DNA from: Burkholderia sp. PAMC 26561
GTDB taxonomy: Bacteria; Pseudomonadota; Gammaproteobacteria; Burkholderiales; Burkholderiaceae
Length of the DNA: 64,000 nucleotides
Assembly: GCF_001557535.2 (NCBI RefSeq)
Contig: NZ_CP014307.1
Span: 744,001-808,000 of the forward strand
Reading direction: 5' to 3'
Part shown: positions 8,427-16,903 of the stretch, one piece after another
Layout of the letters: every line of letters begins with the position of its first letter
Position numbering within the stretch: position 1 is the stretch's first letter
The notes under the pieces: model-generated
Database searches by the model: none
What the model was told of the DNA's origin: nothing
What the model saw: the letters and a program-made list of their open reading frames with translations, nothing else
Made by a program: the position numbers and the translations under genes

Positions 8427-9700
8427 CAAGCTGCTCCGTCCAAAGCCTTCAGCGCCTTCACGAAGAAATCCTTCGTGCCGAAGTTGCCGGATTTCAGTGC
8501 GAGGCCGATCGGTTCATCGTCGATGGATTGTGTCGCCGGCACGCCGGGATCGATCTGCGCGCCAATGCGCAATGACTTCACACCCAGCGCCTGGACCACG
8601 GCGCCCGATGTTTCTCCACCGGCGACCACGAACTTGCGCACGCCGGCATCGCGTAGCTTTGCTGCAATCGACGCCAGCGCCTGCTCGACCAGATGGCCCG
8701 CTTTGTCCACGCCGAGTTCCTTCTGCACGGCCTTCACTTCATCGGGCGTGGAGGTGGCGTAGATCAGCACGGGTTCGTCCGAACGCTCCGCGGCGAATGC
8801 GAGCGCTTGTTCGACGACGGATTCTCCACGCGATAATGCAAGCGGATCGATGCGAAAGCCCGGTTTGTTCTCGCGCCAATACGCAACTTGTTCATTGGTC
8901 GCCTTCGATGCACTCCCCGCCAGTACGACCGATCTTCCTTCGATCGACGGTAACTCGGATGCATGCGTGGCCTCAGCCAGCAGATTTGCTGCATGGAAGT
9001 TGTGCGGCAAACCGAGCGCGATGCCCGACCCGCCCGTGATCAATTTTAGCTGCGCACATGCTTCGCCGAGTACGTAGAGATCGGCGTCGGAAATAGCATC
9101 GGCGATGGCAAGACGCACGCCCTCGCTTTTCAGCGCGGTGATCTTCTCGCGCACCGCCTGCGCGCCTTTTGCGATCACGTCATACGCGATCAACCCGACC
9201 TTCGACTTTGTCTGGCGCTGCAACACACGCACGAGGTTCGGGTCCGACATGGGCGTAAGCGGATGATTCTGCATGCCCGACTCGTTCAACAGCACATCGC
9301 CGACAAACAAATTCCCGCGATAGATCGTGCGGCCGTTCTCGGGAAACGCGGGACATGCAATGGTGAAGTCGTCGCCGAGTGCGTCGAGCAATGCGTCCGC
9401 AACGGGGCCAATGTTGCCTTCATCGGTGGAATCGAAAGTCGAGCAGTACTTGAACAAGAACTTCTGGCAACCCTGGGCGCGAAGCCATTCGAGCGCGGCC
9501 AGCGACTGCGCAACTGCATCCGCTGCAGGAGTCGTGCGCGACTTCAACGCGACGATCAGCGCGTCGGCTTCGATCTCCGTATTCGATGCAGGAATGCCAA
9601 TGGTCTGTACCGCGCGCATGCCGCTGCGCACGAGCATATTGGCGAGATCGGTTGCGCCGGTGAAGTCGTCGGCAATGCAGCCAAGCAGCGCTTTCGTCAT
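8426..9700 (-). CDS. otnK: 3-oxo-tetronate kinase (four-carbon acid sugar kinase)
   Basis: ATP-dependent kinase of the former DUF1537 family, 424 aa, phosphorylating 3-oxotetronate at O4. The N-terminal domain opens with LLGCIADDFTGATDLANMLV, the hallmark of the family, and includes FKYCSTFDSTDEGNIGP and CPAFPENGRTIYRGNLFV. The C-terminal nucleotide-binding domain holds VVLAGSASKATNEQ and VVAGGETSGAVVQALG. The start is the ATG at 9700, overlapping the ltnD stop (TAATG) with GGAGAGAAGTA before it. The frame stays open farther upstream but only antisense to ltnD, so I did not extend it. Confidence 0.93.
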   Translation of the reverse strand: MTKALLGCIADDFTGATDLANMLVRSGMRAVQTIGIPASNTEIEADALIVALKSRTTPAADAVAQSLAALEWLRAQGCQKFLFKYCSTFDSTDEGNIGPVADALLDALGDDFTIACPAFPENGRTIYRGNLFVGDVLLNESGMQNHPLTPMSDPNLVRVLQRQTKSKVGLIAYDVIAKGAQAVREKITALKSEGVRLAIADAISDADLYVLGEACAQLKLITGGSGIALGLPHNFHAANLLAEATHASELPSIEGRSVVLAGSASKATNEQVAYWRENKPGFRIDPLALSRGESVVEQALAFAAERSDEPVLIYATSTPDEVKAVQKELGVDKAGHLVEQALASIAAKLRDAGVRKFVVAGGETSGAVVQALGVKSLRIGAQIDPGVPATQSIDDEPIGLALKSGNFGTKDFFVKALKALDGAA

Positions 9701-10602
9701 TACTTCTCTCCTTTCGGAAGGTCGATGCCCGGAAAAATCCTGATGACCGCCGAGTCGTCCTCGCCGCCATGACCGGCTGTGGAAGCCATCATGAACATCT
9801 GATGCGCTGCAGCGGACAGCGGCAGCGGGAATTTGGACGCACGCGCGGTATCGAGTACGAGGCCGAGATCCTTCACGAAGATATCCACGGCGGACAGCGG
9901 CGTGTAATCGCCGGCGAGAATATGCGGCACGCGGTTCTCGAACATCCACGAGTTGCCGGCGCTATGCGTGATGACGTCGTAGAGCGCGTCAGGGTCCACG
10001 CCTTCGCGCAGGCCAAGCGCCATGGCTTCGGCGGCCGCGGCAATATGCACGCCGGCAAGCAACTGGTTGATGATCTTGACCTTCGATCCTTTGCCGTGGG
10101 TGTCACCCAGCCTGTACACCTTGCCCGCAATTGCCGCGAGCACGTCTTCGCAGGCAGCGTACGCGGCAGCGGGACCAGAGGTCATCATCGTCATCTCGCC
10201 TGAGGCGGCGCGTGCTGCGCCGCCCGACAGGGGCGCATCCAGCATCTGCAGACCGGCCGCTTCCACGCGTTTTCCAAGCTCGATTGCAAACGCGGGCGAC
10301 ACTGTTGCACATGCGAGCACCACGCCGCCGGGTTTCATCGATACAACCGCGCCCGGTTGCGCGTCTGTGCCGAACAACACGGTCTCGGTCTGCGCTGCGT
10401 TGACCACAACGGTGACCACGACTTCGCACTGGCTGCCCAACTCAGCAGGCGTCGCGCAGGCAATCCCGCCTTCGCCTGCGAAGGCTTCGAGCACTTGAGT
10501 GCGGACATCGCATGCATGCACCTTGAAGCCTGCGCGCAGCAGCGAGCGCGCCACGCCCAGACCCATTGCACCCAAACCGATCACGCCTACGTTTCTGGAC
10601 AT
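9700..10602 (-). CDS. ltnD: L-threonate dehydrogenase (beta-hydroxyacid dehydrogenase family)
   Basis: NAD-dependent enzyme that oxidises L-threonate to 2-oxo-tetronate, the entry step of the L-threonate branch; 300 aa. It begins VGVIGLGAMGLGVARSLL (Rossmann dinucleotide motif), then LDAPLSGGAARAASGEM (substrate loop), and GKGSKVKIINQLLAGVHIAAAAEA with the catalytic lysine region of 3-hydroxyisobutyrate-dehydrogenase relatives. AAAGGATAACGAA precedes the ATG. It is the first enzyme gene of the operon, 24 bp after the regulator gene. A hydroxyisobutyrate or tartronate semialdehyde role is excluded mainly by context. Confidence 0.9.
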   Translation of the reverse strand: MSRNVGVIGLGAMGLGVARSLLRAGFKVHACDVRTQVLEAFAGEGGIACATPAELGSQCEVVVTVVVNAAQTETVLFGTDAQPGAVVSMKPGGVVLACATVSPAFAIELGKRVEAAGLQMLDAPLSGGAARAASGEMTMMTSGPAAAYAACEDVLAAIAGKVYRLGDTHGKGSKVKIINQLLAGVHIAAAAEAMALGLREGVDPDALYDVITHSAGNSWMFENRVPHILAGDYTPLSAVDIFVKDLGLVLDTARASKFPLPLSAAAHQMFMMASTAGHGGEDDSAVIRIFPGIDLPKGEK

Positions 10603-10626
10603 TTCGTTATCCTTTCGATTGATACG

Positions 10627-11331
10627 TCAGCAGATCCCGGCTTCCGCCAGGCGCCGAGCGGCGTTATATAGATGAGTCTGAGCGGCATTGCGCGCGGCCA
10701 GCGGATCGCGTGCGCGAATGGCGGCTGCAATGCGCGCATGTTCCTCGCGCACTTGCCGAGAAAAATCTTCACGCAACGCTTCATTGCGGCGCGTCACCAG
10801 CGTGCCCGCTTCAAGATATTGATTGAGGAAAGCGAGCGTGGTGAGAAAGTACGGATTGCCCGTGGCGCTCGCAATGGCGCGATGGAACTCAACATCCTCA
10901 GTGACGCCGTCGTCGCCTTGCTCAACGGCGACATCGATTTGCGCCAGCTTCGCTTCAATGACGTCCATTTGTTCATCGGTCCGGCGCATGGCCGCTTCCG
11001 CCGCGACTTCGGCTTCGATAGCCCGGCGCAATGCCAGTATCTGCACCACCGCGCCCGGCTCCACGGCCTGCGCGTAGTCGATGCGCAGCGGCCGGATCCC
11101 CGCCCGCTCGACAATAAACACGCCGCTACCCTGCCGCGGTTCGACCATGCCCTCGTTCTTGAGGCGGGAAATCGCTTCCCGCACGACGGTCCGGCTGACG
11201 CCGAACTCCTGCGCCAGCACGGCTTCCGTCGGCAATTTGCCGGTGCTTGTGAAGCCGCCCTTTTCGATTTGCAGAAGGAGTTGTTGTGCGACGGAGTCGC
11301 TCAGCGCCCGCGCGGGAATCTTTTCGAACAT
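10627..11331 (-). CDS. GntR/FadR-family transcriptional regulator of the tetronate operon
   Basis: DNA-binding repressor of about 234 aa. The N-terminal winged helix holds GKLPTEAVLAQEFGVSRTVVREAISRLKNEGMVEPRQGSGVFI, and the C-terminal helical FCD ligand domain has the metal or acid ligand positions in DVEFHRAIA and a final HLYNAARRL. I chose the ATG at 11331 (MFEKIPARALSD); in-frame TTG codons farther upstream would place the operator-like repeat inside the gene. No good ribosome site precedes this ATG. It is the first gene of the operon it probably controls, so autoregulation through the upstream inverted repeat is likely. The effector is unknown, perhaps a tetronate. Confidence 0.88.
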   Translation of the reverse strand: MFEKIPARALSDSVAQQLLLQIEKGGFTSTGKLPTEAVLAQEFGVSRTVVREAISRLKNEGMVEPRQGSGVFIVERAGIRPLRIDYAQAVEPGAVVQILALRRAIEAEVAAEAAMRRTDEQMDVIEAKLAQIDVAVEQGDDGVTEDVEFHRAIASATGNPYFLTTLAFLNQYLEAGTLVTRRNEALREDFSRQVREEHARIAAAIRARDPLAARNAAQTHLYNAARRLAEAGIC

Positions 11332-11346
11332 GTATGCAGCATCGTT

Positions 11347-11390
11347 AATTTGTTGGGTGATGTGGTCATCATACAAATTTCCAACAAATT
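11347..11390. promoter_or_regulatory. Candidate operator: spaced perfect inverted repeat before gntR/tetronate operon
   Basis: The arms AATTTGTTGG (11347-11356) and CCAACAAATT (11381-11390) are perfect reverse complements separated by 24 bp. The centre contains a second AAATTTGT-like half-site. The whole element ends 16 bp before the regulator start codon, so it overlaps the expected promoter or leader. Binding by the GntR protein is inference. Confidence 0.6.
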
Positions 11391-11511
11391 TAAGATACTG
11401 GCAATTACCCTGATCTGCCTGGCGCTGCGAGGACGGGTGCCTAACGAGCGAGTATTGAGCGCGAGGTGCTTGTCCGCACCCCGCGCAACTCCAGTCGGCG
11501 CGTCGCTGACC

Positions 11512-11784
11512 CTAATTCTGAACCGCAGCCCCGTTCGCCGAACCGTTCGATACGCCGCCATAAGCGTGATCGGCGTTGAGTTTTGCCTCGGCGGCCTGAA
11601 TATCCGCCGGGTAATTTATGTCGCTGCTTGCCGGGTTATACCCCGCCTGTTCGACCCGAACCAGATCGGCCCCGACCTGTGCCCGCGTGATAGGGGCGTT
11701 GCCCGAGGTATCGGCCTGAGCAAAAGCGAAGGAAGGAATCGCGATGACAGCGGCGGCGATAGTTGCGCATATCGATGCTTTCAT
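11512..11784 (-). CDS. Exported DUF4148 protein
   Basis: Small periplasmic or secreted protein of 90 aa. It has a Sec signal peptide (MKASICATIAAAVIAIPSFAFA) followed by the DUF4148 pattern: ITRAQVGADLVRVEQAGYNP, then a short YPADIQAAEAKL helix. Proteins of this kind are abundant in Burkholderia and relatives and have no defined role. GAGGCAACCATC precedes the ATG. It is a single-gene unit between the tetronate regulator and the chemoreceptor. Confidence 0.87.
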   Translation of the reverse strand: MKASICATIAAAVIAIPSFAFAQADTSGNAPITRAQVGADLVRVEQAGYNPASSDINYPADIQAAEAKLNADHAYGGVSNGSANGAAVQN

Positions 11785-11950
11785 GATGGTTGCCTCTTGA
11801 GTGGTGGAACGTCAGTGCGGCACTGCTTTCTATGAGCGATGCCTGACTGTCATTTTGCGCACCCAACCGTGGCTCCAGGCTGACGCCAGGATTACAAGCG
11901 CGTCATGTTCGCCTCATGAGCGGTGCAAGCATCAGGCGGCGTTCAAAAAA

Positions 11951-13549
11951 TCACGCCGCAAGCATTCGCGTCCCGCGCTCACCCAGGCTTGCCACCCTGA
12001 ACACCCCGACCGCTTCACGCAGACTGTTGGCCTGATCGGCCATCGCTTGCGCCGCGGCGGTGGCCTGTTCGACGAGTGCCGCATTCTGCTGCGTGACCTC
12101 ATCCATCTGGCTGACAGCAACGTTGACTTGTTCTATCCCGGTGCTCTGCTCCGACGAAGCCGCCGATATCTCGGCCATGATGTCCGTCACGTGTCTCACC
12201 GACGTCAGCAAATCGTTCATGCTGCGGCCTGCATCGGCGGCGAGACTCGATCCTGTATCCACGTGACCGAGCGATTCGCCGATCTGATCCTTCACTTGCT
12301 TTGCAGCGCTTGCGCAACGTTGCGCGAGCGTGCGCACCTCTCCTGCAACCACCGCAAAACCGCGGCCTTGTTCACCTGCACGCGCCGCTTCCACCGCAGC
12401 GTTCAGCGCGAGGATATTGGTCTGGAACGCGATGCCTTCGATCAGCGTAATGATCTCGCCCACCTTCGATGAACTCGCGGAGATCTCCTGCATCTTGCTG
12501 ACCACGCTCTCGACCACATGACCGCCGGCAGCCGCTGCATCCGACGCACTCTTGGCAAGCAGGTTGGCTTGTTTGGCGTTATCGGTATTTTGCTTGACCG
12601 TGGATGTCAGCTCTTCCATGCTCGACGCCGTCTCCTGCAACGATGCCGCCTGCTCTTCCGTGCGCTGCGACAAGTCCAGGTTGCCCTGCGCTATCTCGTT
12701 TGCGGCAACCGCGATCGAATCCGCCGATGTCTTGATGCCGCTGACAATGGCGCTCAACTGCGCGCGCATGGCTTCGAGCGATGCCATCAGGCTGCGGTCA
12801 TCGTCACGACCGAGAACGACCGGCACGCTCAGGTTCCCGCCCGCGATCTCGCTTGCCACGCGTTGCGCTTCCCCGGGCTCCGCGCCAAGTTGCTTCAAGA
12901 TGCTTCGCGTGATGACCATCGCGGCCACCACGCCGATGATCAACGCGGCCAGCGCCGCCCCGAGCGTCACCACACGAAGGCGCGCGTAACCGGCTTGCGC
13001 ACGGCTTGCGTCGTCGAACATGGTTTTCTTTTCCAGCTCGATCAGCGAGCGCAATGTCCCGCGCCATTCAATCTGCCTGGGACGCACTTCCTGGATCAGC
13101 GACTGGTTTGCCGACGCCTTGTCGTTCGACAAGATCTGCTGCGCCGTGCGCGCCATCAGCGGCATGGTGGTGGCTTCGTCGGACTTGAGCTTGGTCAGGA
13201 GCGTCTGCTCGGTGTCGCTGACATGTCCGCTGGATGCAAACGTCGCGGCGAGCGCACGCGCTGCGTCGTCATAGATGCCTTCTTCATGCCTGATCTTGTC
13301 GACGTTGGCCTTGACCTCTTTCTCGTCCTCGAACAGCAGCATGTCGCGGATCGCAATGGAACGCTGGTCCAGCGAAGAACGCATGGTCTGCGCAAGCGTC
13401 ATTTCCTGAGTGCTGCGATCCACGATGTTCGTCAGCGTGTCGTTGATTCTCGCCATTCCAAACAGCCCGACGAAAGCCACCACGCCGAGAAGCACCAGCA
13501 ATGCACCAAAAGCCACCGAGAGGCGCGTCACAACTTTGAACTGATTCAT
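11951..13549 (-). CDS. Methyl-accepting chemotaxis protein
   Basis: Inner-membrane chemoreceptor of 532 aa. Membrane segments lie at about residues 8-30 and 193-213 and enclose a periplasmic four-helix ligand domain. A HAMP linker follows (about 214-267). The cytoplasmic signalling hairpin contains the highly conserved tip with [20 protein letters not shown] and [17 protein letters not shown]. Methylation helices flank the tip ([17 protein letters not shown]). No C-terminal CheR-binding pentapeptide is present. The ATG at 13549 is preferred, with AAGG eight bases before it; another ATG two codons upstream is possible. No che or flagellar gene is adjacent, so it is an orphan receptor. Its ligand is unknown. 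Confidence 0.93.
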   Translation of the reverse strand: MNQFKVVTRLSVAFGALLVLLGVVAFVGLFGMARINDTLTNIVDRSTQEMTLAQTMRSSLDQRSIAIRDMLLFEDEKEVKANVDKIRHEEGIYDDAARALAATFASSGHVSDTEQTLLTKLKSDEATTMPLMARTAQQILSNDKASANQSLIQEVRPRQIEWRGTLRSLIELEKKTMFDDASRAQAGYARLRVVTLGAALAALIIGVVAAMVITRSILKQLGAEPGEAQRVASEIAGGNLSVPVVLGRDDDRSLMASLEAMRAQLSAIVSGIKTSADSIAVAANEIAQGNLDLSQRTEEQAASLQETASSMEELTSTVKQNTDNAKQANLLAKSASDAAAAGGHVVESVVSKMQEISASSSKVGEIITLIEGIAFQTNILALNAAVEAARAGEQGRGFAVVAGEVRTLAQRCASAAKQVKDQIGESLGHVDTGSSLAADAGRSMNDLLTSVRHVTDIMAEISAASSEQSTGIEQVNVAVSQMDEVTQQNAALVEQATAAAQAMADQANSLREAVGVFRVASLGERGTRMLAA

Positions 13550-13988
13550 CAACATGACCTTGTTATTTGAGTTTGAAAGGCGGGCAATACCAATGCGCAT
13601 GGCAAAGCCAAAGCGAATCATTTGCAAGGCTTCCGAAATGACGATGCCTTGGCTTTCGATGCTGTAAGCCATCGCGATGACAACTGATCGTGTCGTCTCT
13701 CTGTCATGACGCCGGTTTCGGCGCCACAGGACACAAGGGGAAATCGGCTCGCATCTTGGAAAACGCGCGCGCATCCCTCTATTTGATGGCCAGACCGTGC
13801 GGGAGAAAATTTCGGTCTAGCCCGGGCTCGAAGCAAGCGTCACTTCGAAACTCCAAGGCTGATTAACGGCAAACGAGCGCCATTCTTTAACGCTGCGCCA
13901 GATTAAAAATTTTTTAGATCAAATGGAATAGGTGGGACATGACGGTGTTCGCCCCTACACACACCGCTTATATCCTGGAGTTTTGAAA
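13550..13988. other. Intergenic region between divergent chemoreceptor and hydrolase genes
   Basis: About 440 bp with no ORF that looks coding. It must hold the promoters of both flanking genes. The stretch near 13895-13925 is AT-rich (a run of A then T before GATCAAATGG) and is the best place for the hydrolase promoter. I see no repeat or RNA structure worth naming. Confidence 0.5.
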
Positions 13989-14831
13989 ATGAAGATCCAT
14001 GCCAAACTGGTCCTCTCGCTCATCGCAAGCGCATTGGTTTCAACCGGCGCATTCGCTCAGCAGATACAAATGAAGATGCAACCCGCACAGGATCAGCAGG
14101 CTGCACCCGCTGCCATGATGGCGGCGCCCCCGGCTCACGGACCGATCAAGAACATCGTTCTGGTTCATGGCGCGTTTGTTGGCGGAGCCGGATGGCGGCC
14201 TGTCTATGACATCCTGACGAAAGACGGATACAACGTGAAGCTCGTGCAAGAGCCGTTGACATCGTTTGGCGAAGACGTGAGCGCAACCAAGCGCGTTCTG
14301 GATCGTGAAGACGGCCCGGTCGTGCTCGTGGGTCACAGCTATGGCGGCGCGATCATCACGGAAGCCGGCAACGATCCTCATGTGAAGGCGCTGGTCTATA
14401 TCGCAGCACATGCGCTCGATGTGGGTGAAACCGAAGTCAGCAACGGCAAGAAGTATCCGAACTCGACGAAGGCCGTCGTGAAGACGCCGGACGGTTTCCT
14501 GTTCCTGAATCCGGCCGATTACCCGGCCGACTTCGCGGCCGACTTGCCGCTGAAGCAAGCTCAATTCGAAGCGAATGCGCAGATGCCGACGGCAGCATCG
14601 GTCTTCTCCGGCGAGATCCCCGACCCGGCGTGGAAGACCAAGCCGAGCTGGTACATGGTTGCCAAGTCGGACAAGATCATCAACCCGGATCTGGAGCGCA
14701 TGTACGCCGCGCGTGCGCATAGTCACACTGTCGAGATCCCAGGCGCCAGCCATTCCGTTTATGAGTCGCATCCGAAAGAAGTCGCGGCGTTAATCGAACA
14801 AGCTGCGCAACACGCGCAAGATCAAAGCTGA
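13989..14831 (+). CDS. Exported alpha/beta-fold hydrolase
   Basis: Serine esterase-like hydrolase of 280 aa. It has a Sec signal peptide (MKIHAKLVLSLIASALVSTG, cleavage near AFA-QQ) and a short Gln/Ala/Met-rich linker before the fold begins at NIVLVHGAFVGGAGW (oxyanion HG). The nucleophile elbow GHSYGG and a late histidine in GASHSVYES complete the triad with an Asp near VAKSDK. The pattern matches the small hydrolases related to plant salicylate or hydroxynitrile esterases that many soil bacteria export. CTGGAG precedes the ATG by eight bases; the frame stays open 19 codons upstream but without a ribosome site. Substrate unknown. Confidence 0.88.
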   Translation: MKIHAKLVLSLIASALVSTGAFAQQIQMKMQPAQDQQAAPAAMMAAPPAHGPIKNIVLVHGAFVGGAGWRPVYDILTKDGYNVKLVQEPLTSFGEDVSATKRVLDREDGPVVLVGHSYGGAIITEAGNDPHVKALVYIAAHALDVGETEVSNGKKYPNSTKAVVKTPDGFLFLNPADYPADFAADLPLKQAQFEANAQMPTAASVFSGEIPDPAWKTKPSWYMVAKSDKIINPDLERMYAARAHSHTVEIPGASHSVYESHPKEVAALIEQAAQHAQDQS

Positions 14832-14845
14832 TAGTTTTGACAAAC

Positions 14846-14887
14846 GGCACACAACGCAACGGCACTGAAGTTGCATTGCGTGCCTTT
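14846..14887 (+). terminator. Probable terminator of the hydrolase gene
   Basis: An imperfect 15-bp stem (two mismatches) pairs 14846-14860 with 14870-14884 and is followed by TTTGCATTT. It begins 14 bp after the hydrolase stop codon. Confidence 0.55.
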
Positions 14888-15120
14888 GCATTTCGATTAT
14901 TCGCCAGAGAACTGCAAAACTGAATTGCCGTTTCCGGCGAATTGCCGGCGCTACATGGTATTGGGCGAAGTATGTCCCTCAGACAAACGCGATTGCCGTT
15001 GAGCAACTCGCGTTTTTGGGATAAATTAAAAACAACTCGCGTTCTCCTCGAAAGTTGTTGCCAAACATTTTCAGCGAGCCAGGGGCGGCGAGTGAGCTTG
15101 CAGCCCCGCTTCAAACACCC

Positions 15121-15153
15121 CGGATGATGGCGCGCATTTCGCGCCATCATCCG
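15121..15153. repeat. Perfect 14-bp inverted repeat with 5-base loop
   Basis: CGGATGATGGCGCG at 15121-15134 is followed by a 5-base loop and its exact reverse complement at 15140-15153. There is no T-run on either side. The 436 bp between the hydrolase (14831) and the small gene (15268) otherwise hold only the hydrolase terminator and no recognisable gene. The hairpin could be a terminator, an RNA-stabilising element or a dispersed palindromic repeat. Confidence 0.6.
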
Positions 15154-15267
15154 TTCATCGCATGGTCCCTGCGTTGCACCATTTAAAACGTGTCGTCGTC
15201 AAGCGGCACGGTGTCAGCACGCGCGTAGAATCGAACCAGCCGATATCGGCCACTCGAGGGGACGACC

Positions 15268-15456
15268 ATGACCGTGTACGCCAGGGACGAGGCAGCAAGG
15301 AAAGCAGTCGAAATGGTGCAGGCAGCGCTCGAAGCGGGGTTGCTTAAGGAAATCGTGGCATGCAGTTTTAACAACCCGGAGAAATCGGGAAAAGAAACGG
15401 CCATGTATCTGGGCGGGATGATCAGGGAACTGACCACGCAGATTGCCGAGCTCTAG
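15268..15456 (+). CDS. Small conserved-looking protein, 62 aa, function unknown
   Basis: A short soluble, largely helical protein (MTVYARDEAARKAVEMVQ at the start) without signal peptide or membrane segment. GAGGGGACGACC directly before the ATG is a strong ribosome site, and codon use resembles the neighbours, so I regard it as real. It stands alone between the hairpin at 15121 and the convergent GNAT gene. I do not recognise a family and give no function. Confidence 0.62.
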   Translation: MTVYARDEAARKAVEMVQAALEAGLLKEIVACSFNNPEKSGKETAMYLGGMIRELTTQIAEL

Positions 15457-15486
15457 AACCTGTGCTTCAGTTGGGCGGTTCCGGTT

Positions 15487-15927
15487 CTACCCGCCGCCCA
15501 GCATCAATGTAGCGATTGTTGCATCATCGTCTGTCTCGACAAAACCCACCCGGCCATACCATGCATACGCGATCCTGTTGCTTCGGAAGACATGCAGGTA
15601 AAGCGGCTTGTTCAAGCTGTACGCCAACGACGCCATGTCGTTTAGCATCTCGCGTCCGATGCCTTGCCGCTGCACCGCAGGAACGACGCACAACATCCGC
15701 AGCCAGACCAGATCAGGTTCGACCTCCCAGTGCACGAACCCGCAACGCTCGTCGCCTTGCATCACGATCCTGCACGAACCCTGGCGAAGGCTTTTCGCGA
15801 ATCCCGTTCGTTGAGCGTGTTCGTCCCAGCCGGTCGCTTGGGTGACGAAGCCGACCATCGTTTCTTTGTAGGTCTCGTACAACCATTCAGCGTCTGCCGA
15901 TACTGCTTGCCGCATGTCGAGGTTCAT
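15487..15927 (-). CDS. GNAT-family N-acetyltransferase
   Basis: Cytoplasmic acetyl-CoA-dependent acyltransferase of 146 aa. The acetyl-CoA binding core is visible as [17 protein letters not shown] (motif A, RQGIG), with the preceding strand [11 protein letters not shown] and the C-terminal [14 protein letters not shown]. The substrate cannot be inferred. No clear ribosome site precedes the ATG at 15927; an ATG four codons in is possible. It is divergent from rdgC with only 55 bp between them. Confidence 0.85.
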   Translation of the reverse strand: MNLDMRQAVSADAEWLYETYKETMVGFVTQATGWDEHAQRTGFAKSLRQGSCRIVMQGDERCGFVHWEVEPDLVWLRMLCVVPAVQRQGIGREMLNDMASLAYSLNKPLYLHVFRSNRIAYAWYGRVGFVETDDDATIATLMLGGG

Positions 15928-15982
15928 TTGTGCAAACGCTTGTTCACTGTCCTATAGAATAGTGCGTTTTGCCCGGATGCCT

Positions 15983-16897
15983 ATGTGGTTCAAGAACCTT
16001 CAGCTTCATCGTCTCCCGGCCCCTTGGGCCGTCACTCCTGAACAGATCGAAAAATGGCTTGCTCCGCACGCGTTCGTGCCGGGCGGCGGCGTGGAAATGC
16101 AGAGCCACGGCTGGGCATCGCCGCGCGATGACGGATCACTCGTCTATGCCAAGAATCGCCAGATGCTGCTCGTCGCGCGCGCGGAAAAGAAGTTGCTGCC
16201 GGCCTCGGTGGTGACGCAGTTCGTCAAGGAACGCGCCGCTGAGCTGGAAGAGCAGCAGGGATTCAAGCCTGGCCGCAAGCAAATGCGCGAACTCAAGGAA
16301 CAAGTCACCGACGAACTCCTGCCGCGCGCCTTCAGCATTCGCCGCGATACACGCGTGTGGATCGATACCGTCAACGGCTGGCTCGTGATCGATGCAGCAT
16401 CGCCCACGCTCGCTGACGACGTCCTCGGTCTGCTCGTGAAATCGATCGATCAATTGCCGCTTGCAAGCGTGCGTGTCGCAATGGCGCCGGTCGCGGCAAT
16501 GACGGACTGGCTGCTGTCGGGAGAAGGTCCCGGTGGCTTTTCACTCGATCAGGACACGGAGCTGCGTTCGAGCGGCGAAGGCAACGCGACCGTGCGTTAT
16601 GTGGGCCATGCGCTCGAGATCGACGACATGCGCCGTCATATCGAAGCGGGCAAGCAATGCATGCGTCTTGCGATGACGTGGCAGGACCGGATCTCTTTCG
16701 TGCTGACGCCGTCACTGACCATCAAGCGCATCACGCCGCTCGATGTCATCAAGGAAGCAGCCGATCCCACCGCGCACGGTGACGACGAAGTCTTCGATTC
16801 CGACTTCACGCTGATGACGGGCGAACTCGCAAAGATGCTGGCGGATATCGTCGATACGCTTGGCGGCGAGCAGGACTTTTCCAAGGCTGCCGCCTGA
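15983..16897 (+). CDS. rdgC: Recombination-associated protein RdgC
   Basis: Nucleoid-associated ring-shaped DNA-binding protein that modulates RecA activity in proteobacteria; 304 aa, the normal length. The start [15 protein letters not shown] is the standard RdgC N-terminus, and [17 protein letters not shown] and [25 protein letters not shown] are characteristic. The frame is open 23 codons upstream, but homologues start at this ATG. It converges on the transglutaminase-like gene with a 6-bp gap. Confidence 0.95.
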   Translation: MWFKNLQLHRLPAPWAVTPEQIEKWLAPHAFVPGGGVEMQSHGWASPRDDGSLVYAKNRQMLLVARAEKKLLPASVVTQFVKERAAELEEQQGFKPGRKQMRELKEQVTDELLPRAFSIRRDTRVWIDTVNGWLVIDAASPTLADDVLGLLVKSIDQLPLASVRVAMAPVAAMTDWLLSGEGPGGFSLDQDTELRSSGEGNATVRYVGHALEIDDMRRHIEAGKQCMRLAMTWQDRISFVLTPSLTIKRITPLDVIKEAADPTAHGDDEVFDSDFTLMTGELAKMLADIVDTLGGEQDFSKAAA

Positions 16898-16903
16898 TGT
16901 CGT

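Noticed and set aside
9701..9949. Upstream extension of the otnK frame by about 83 codons
   Set aside because: The extension lies inside ltnD and before the family-conserved N-terminus; the ATG at 9700 has a good ribosome site.
12518..13570. A 350-codon plus-strand frame opposite the chemoreceptor
   Set aside because: Antisense image of a conserved MCP gene with biased third positions; composition is not protein-like.
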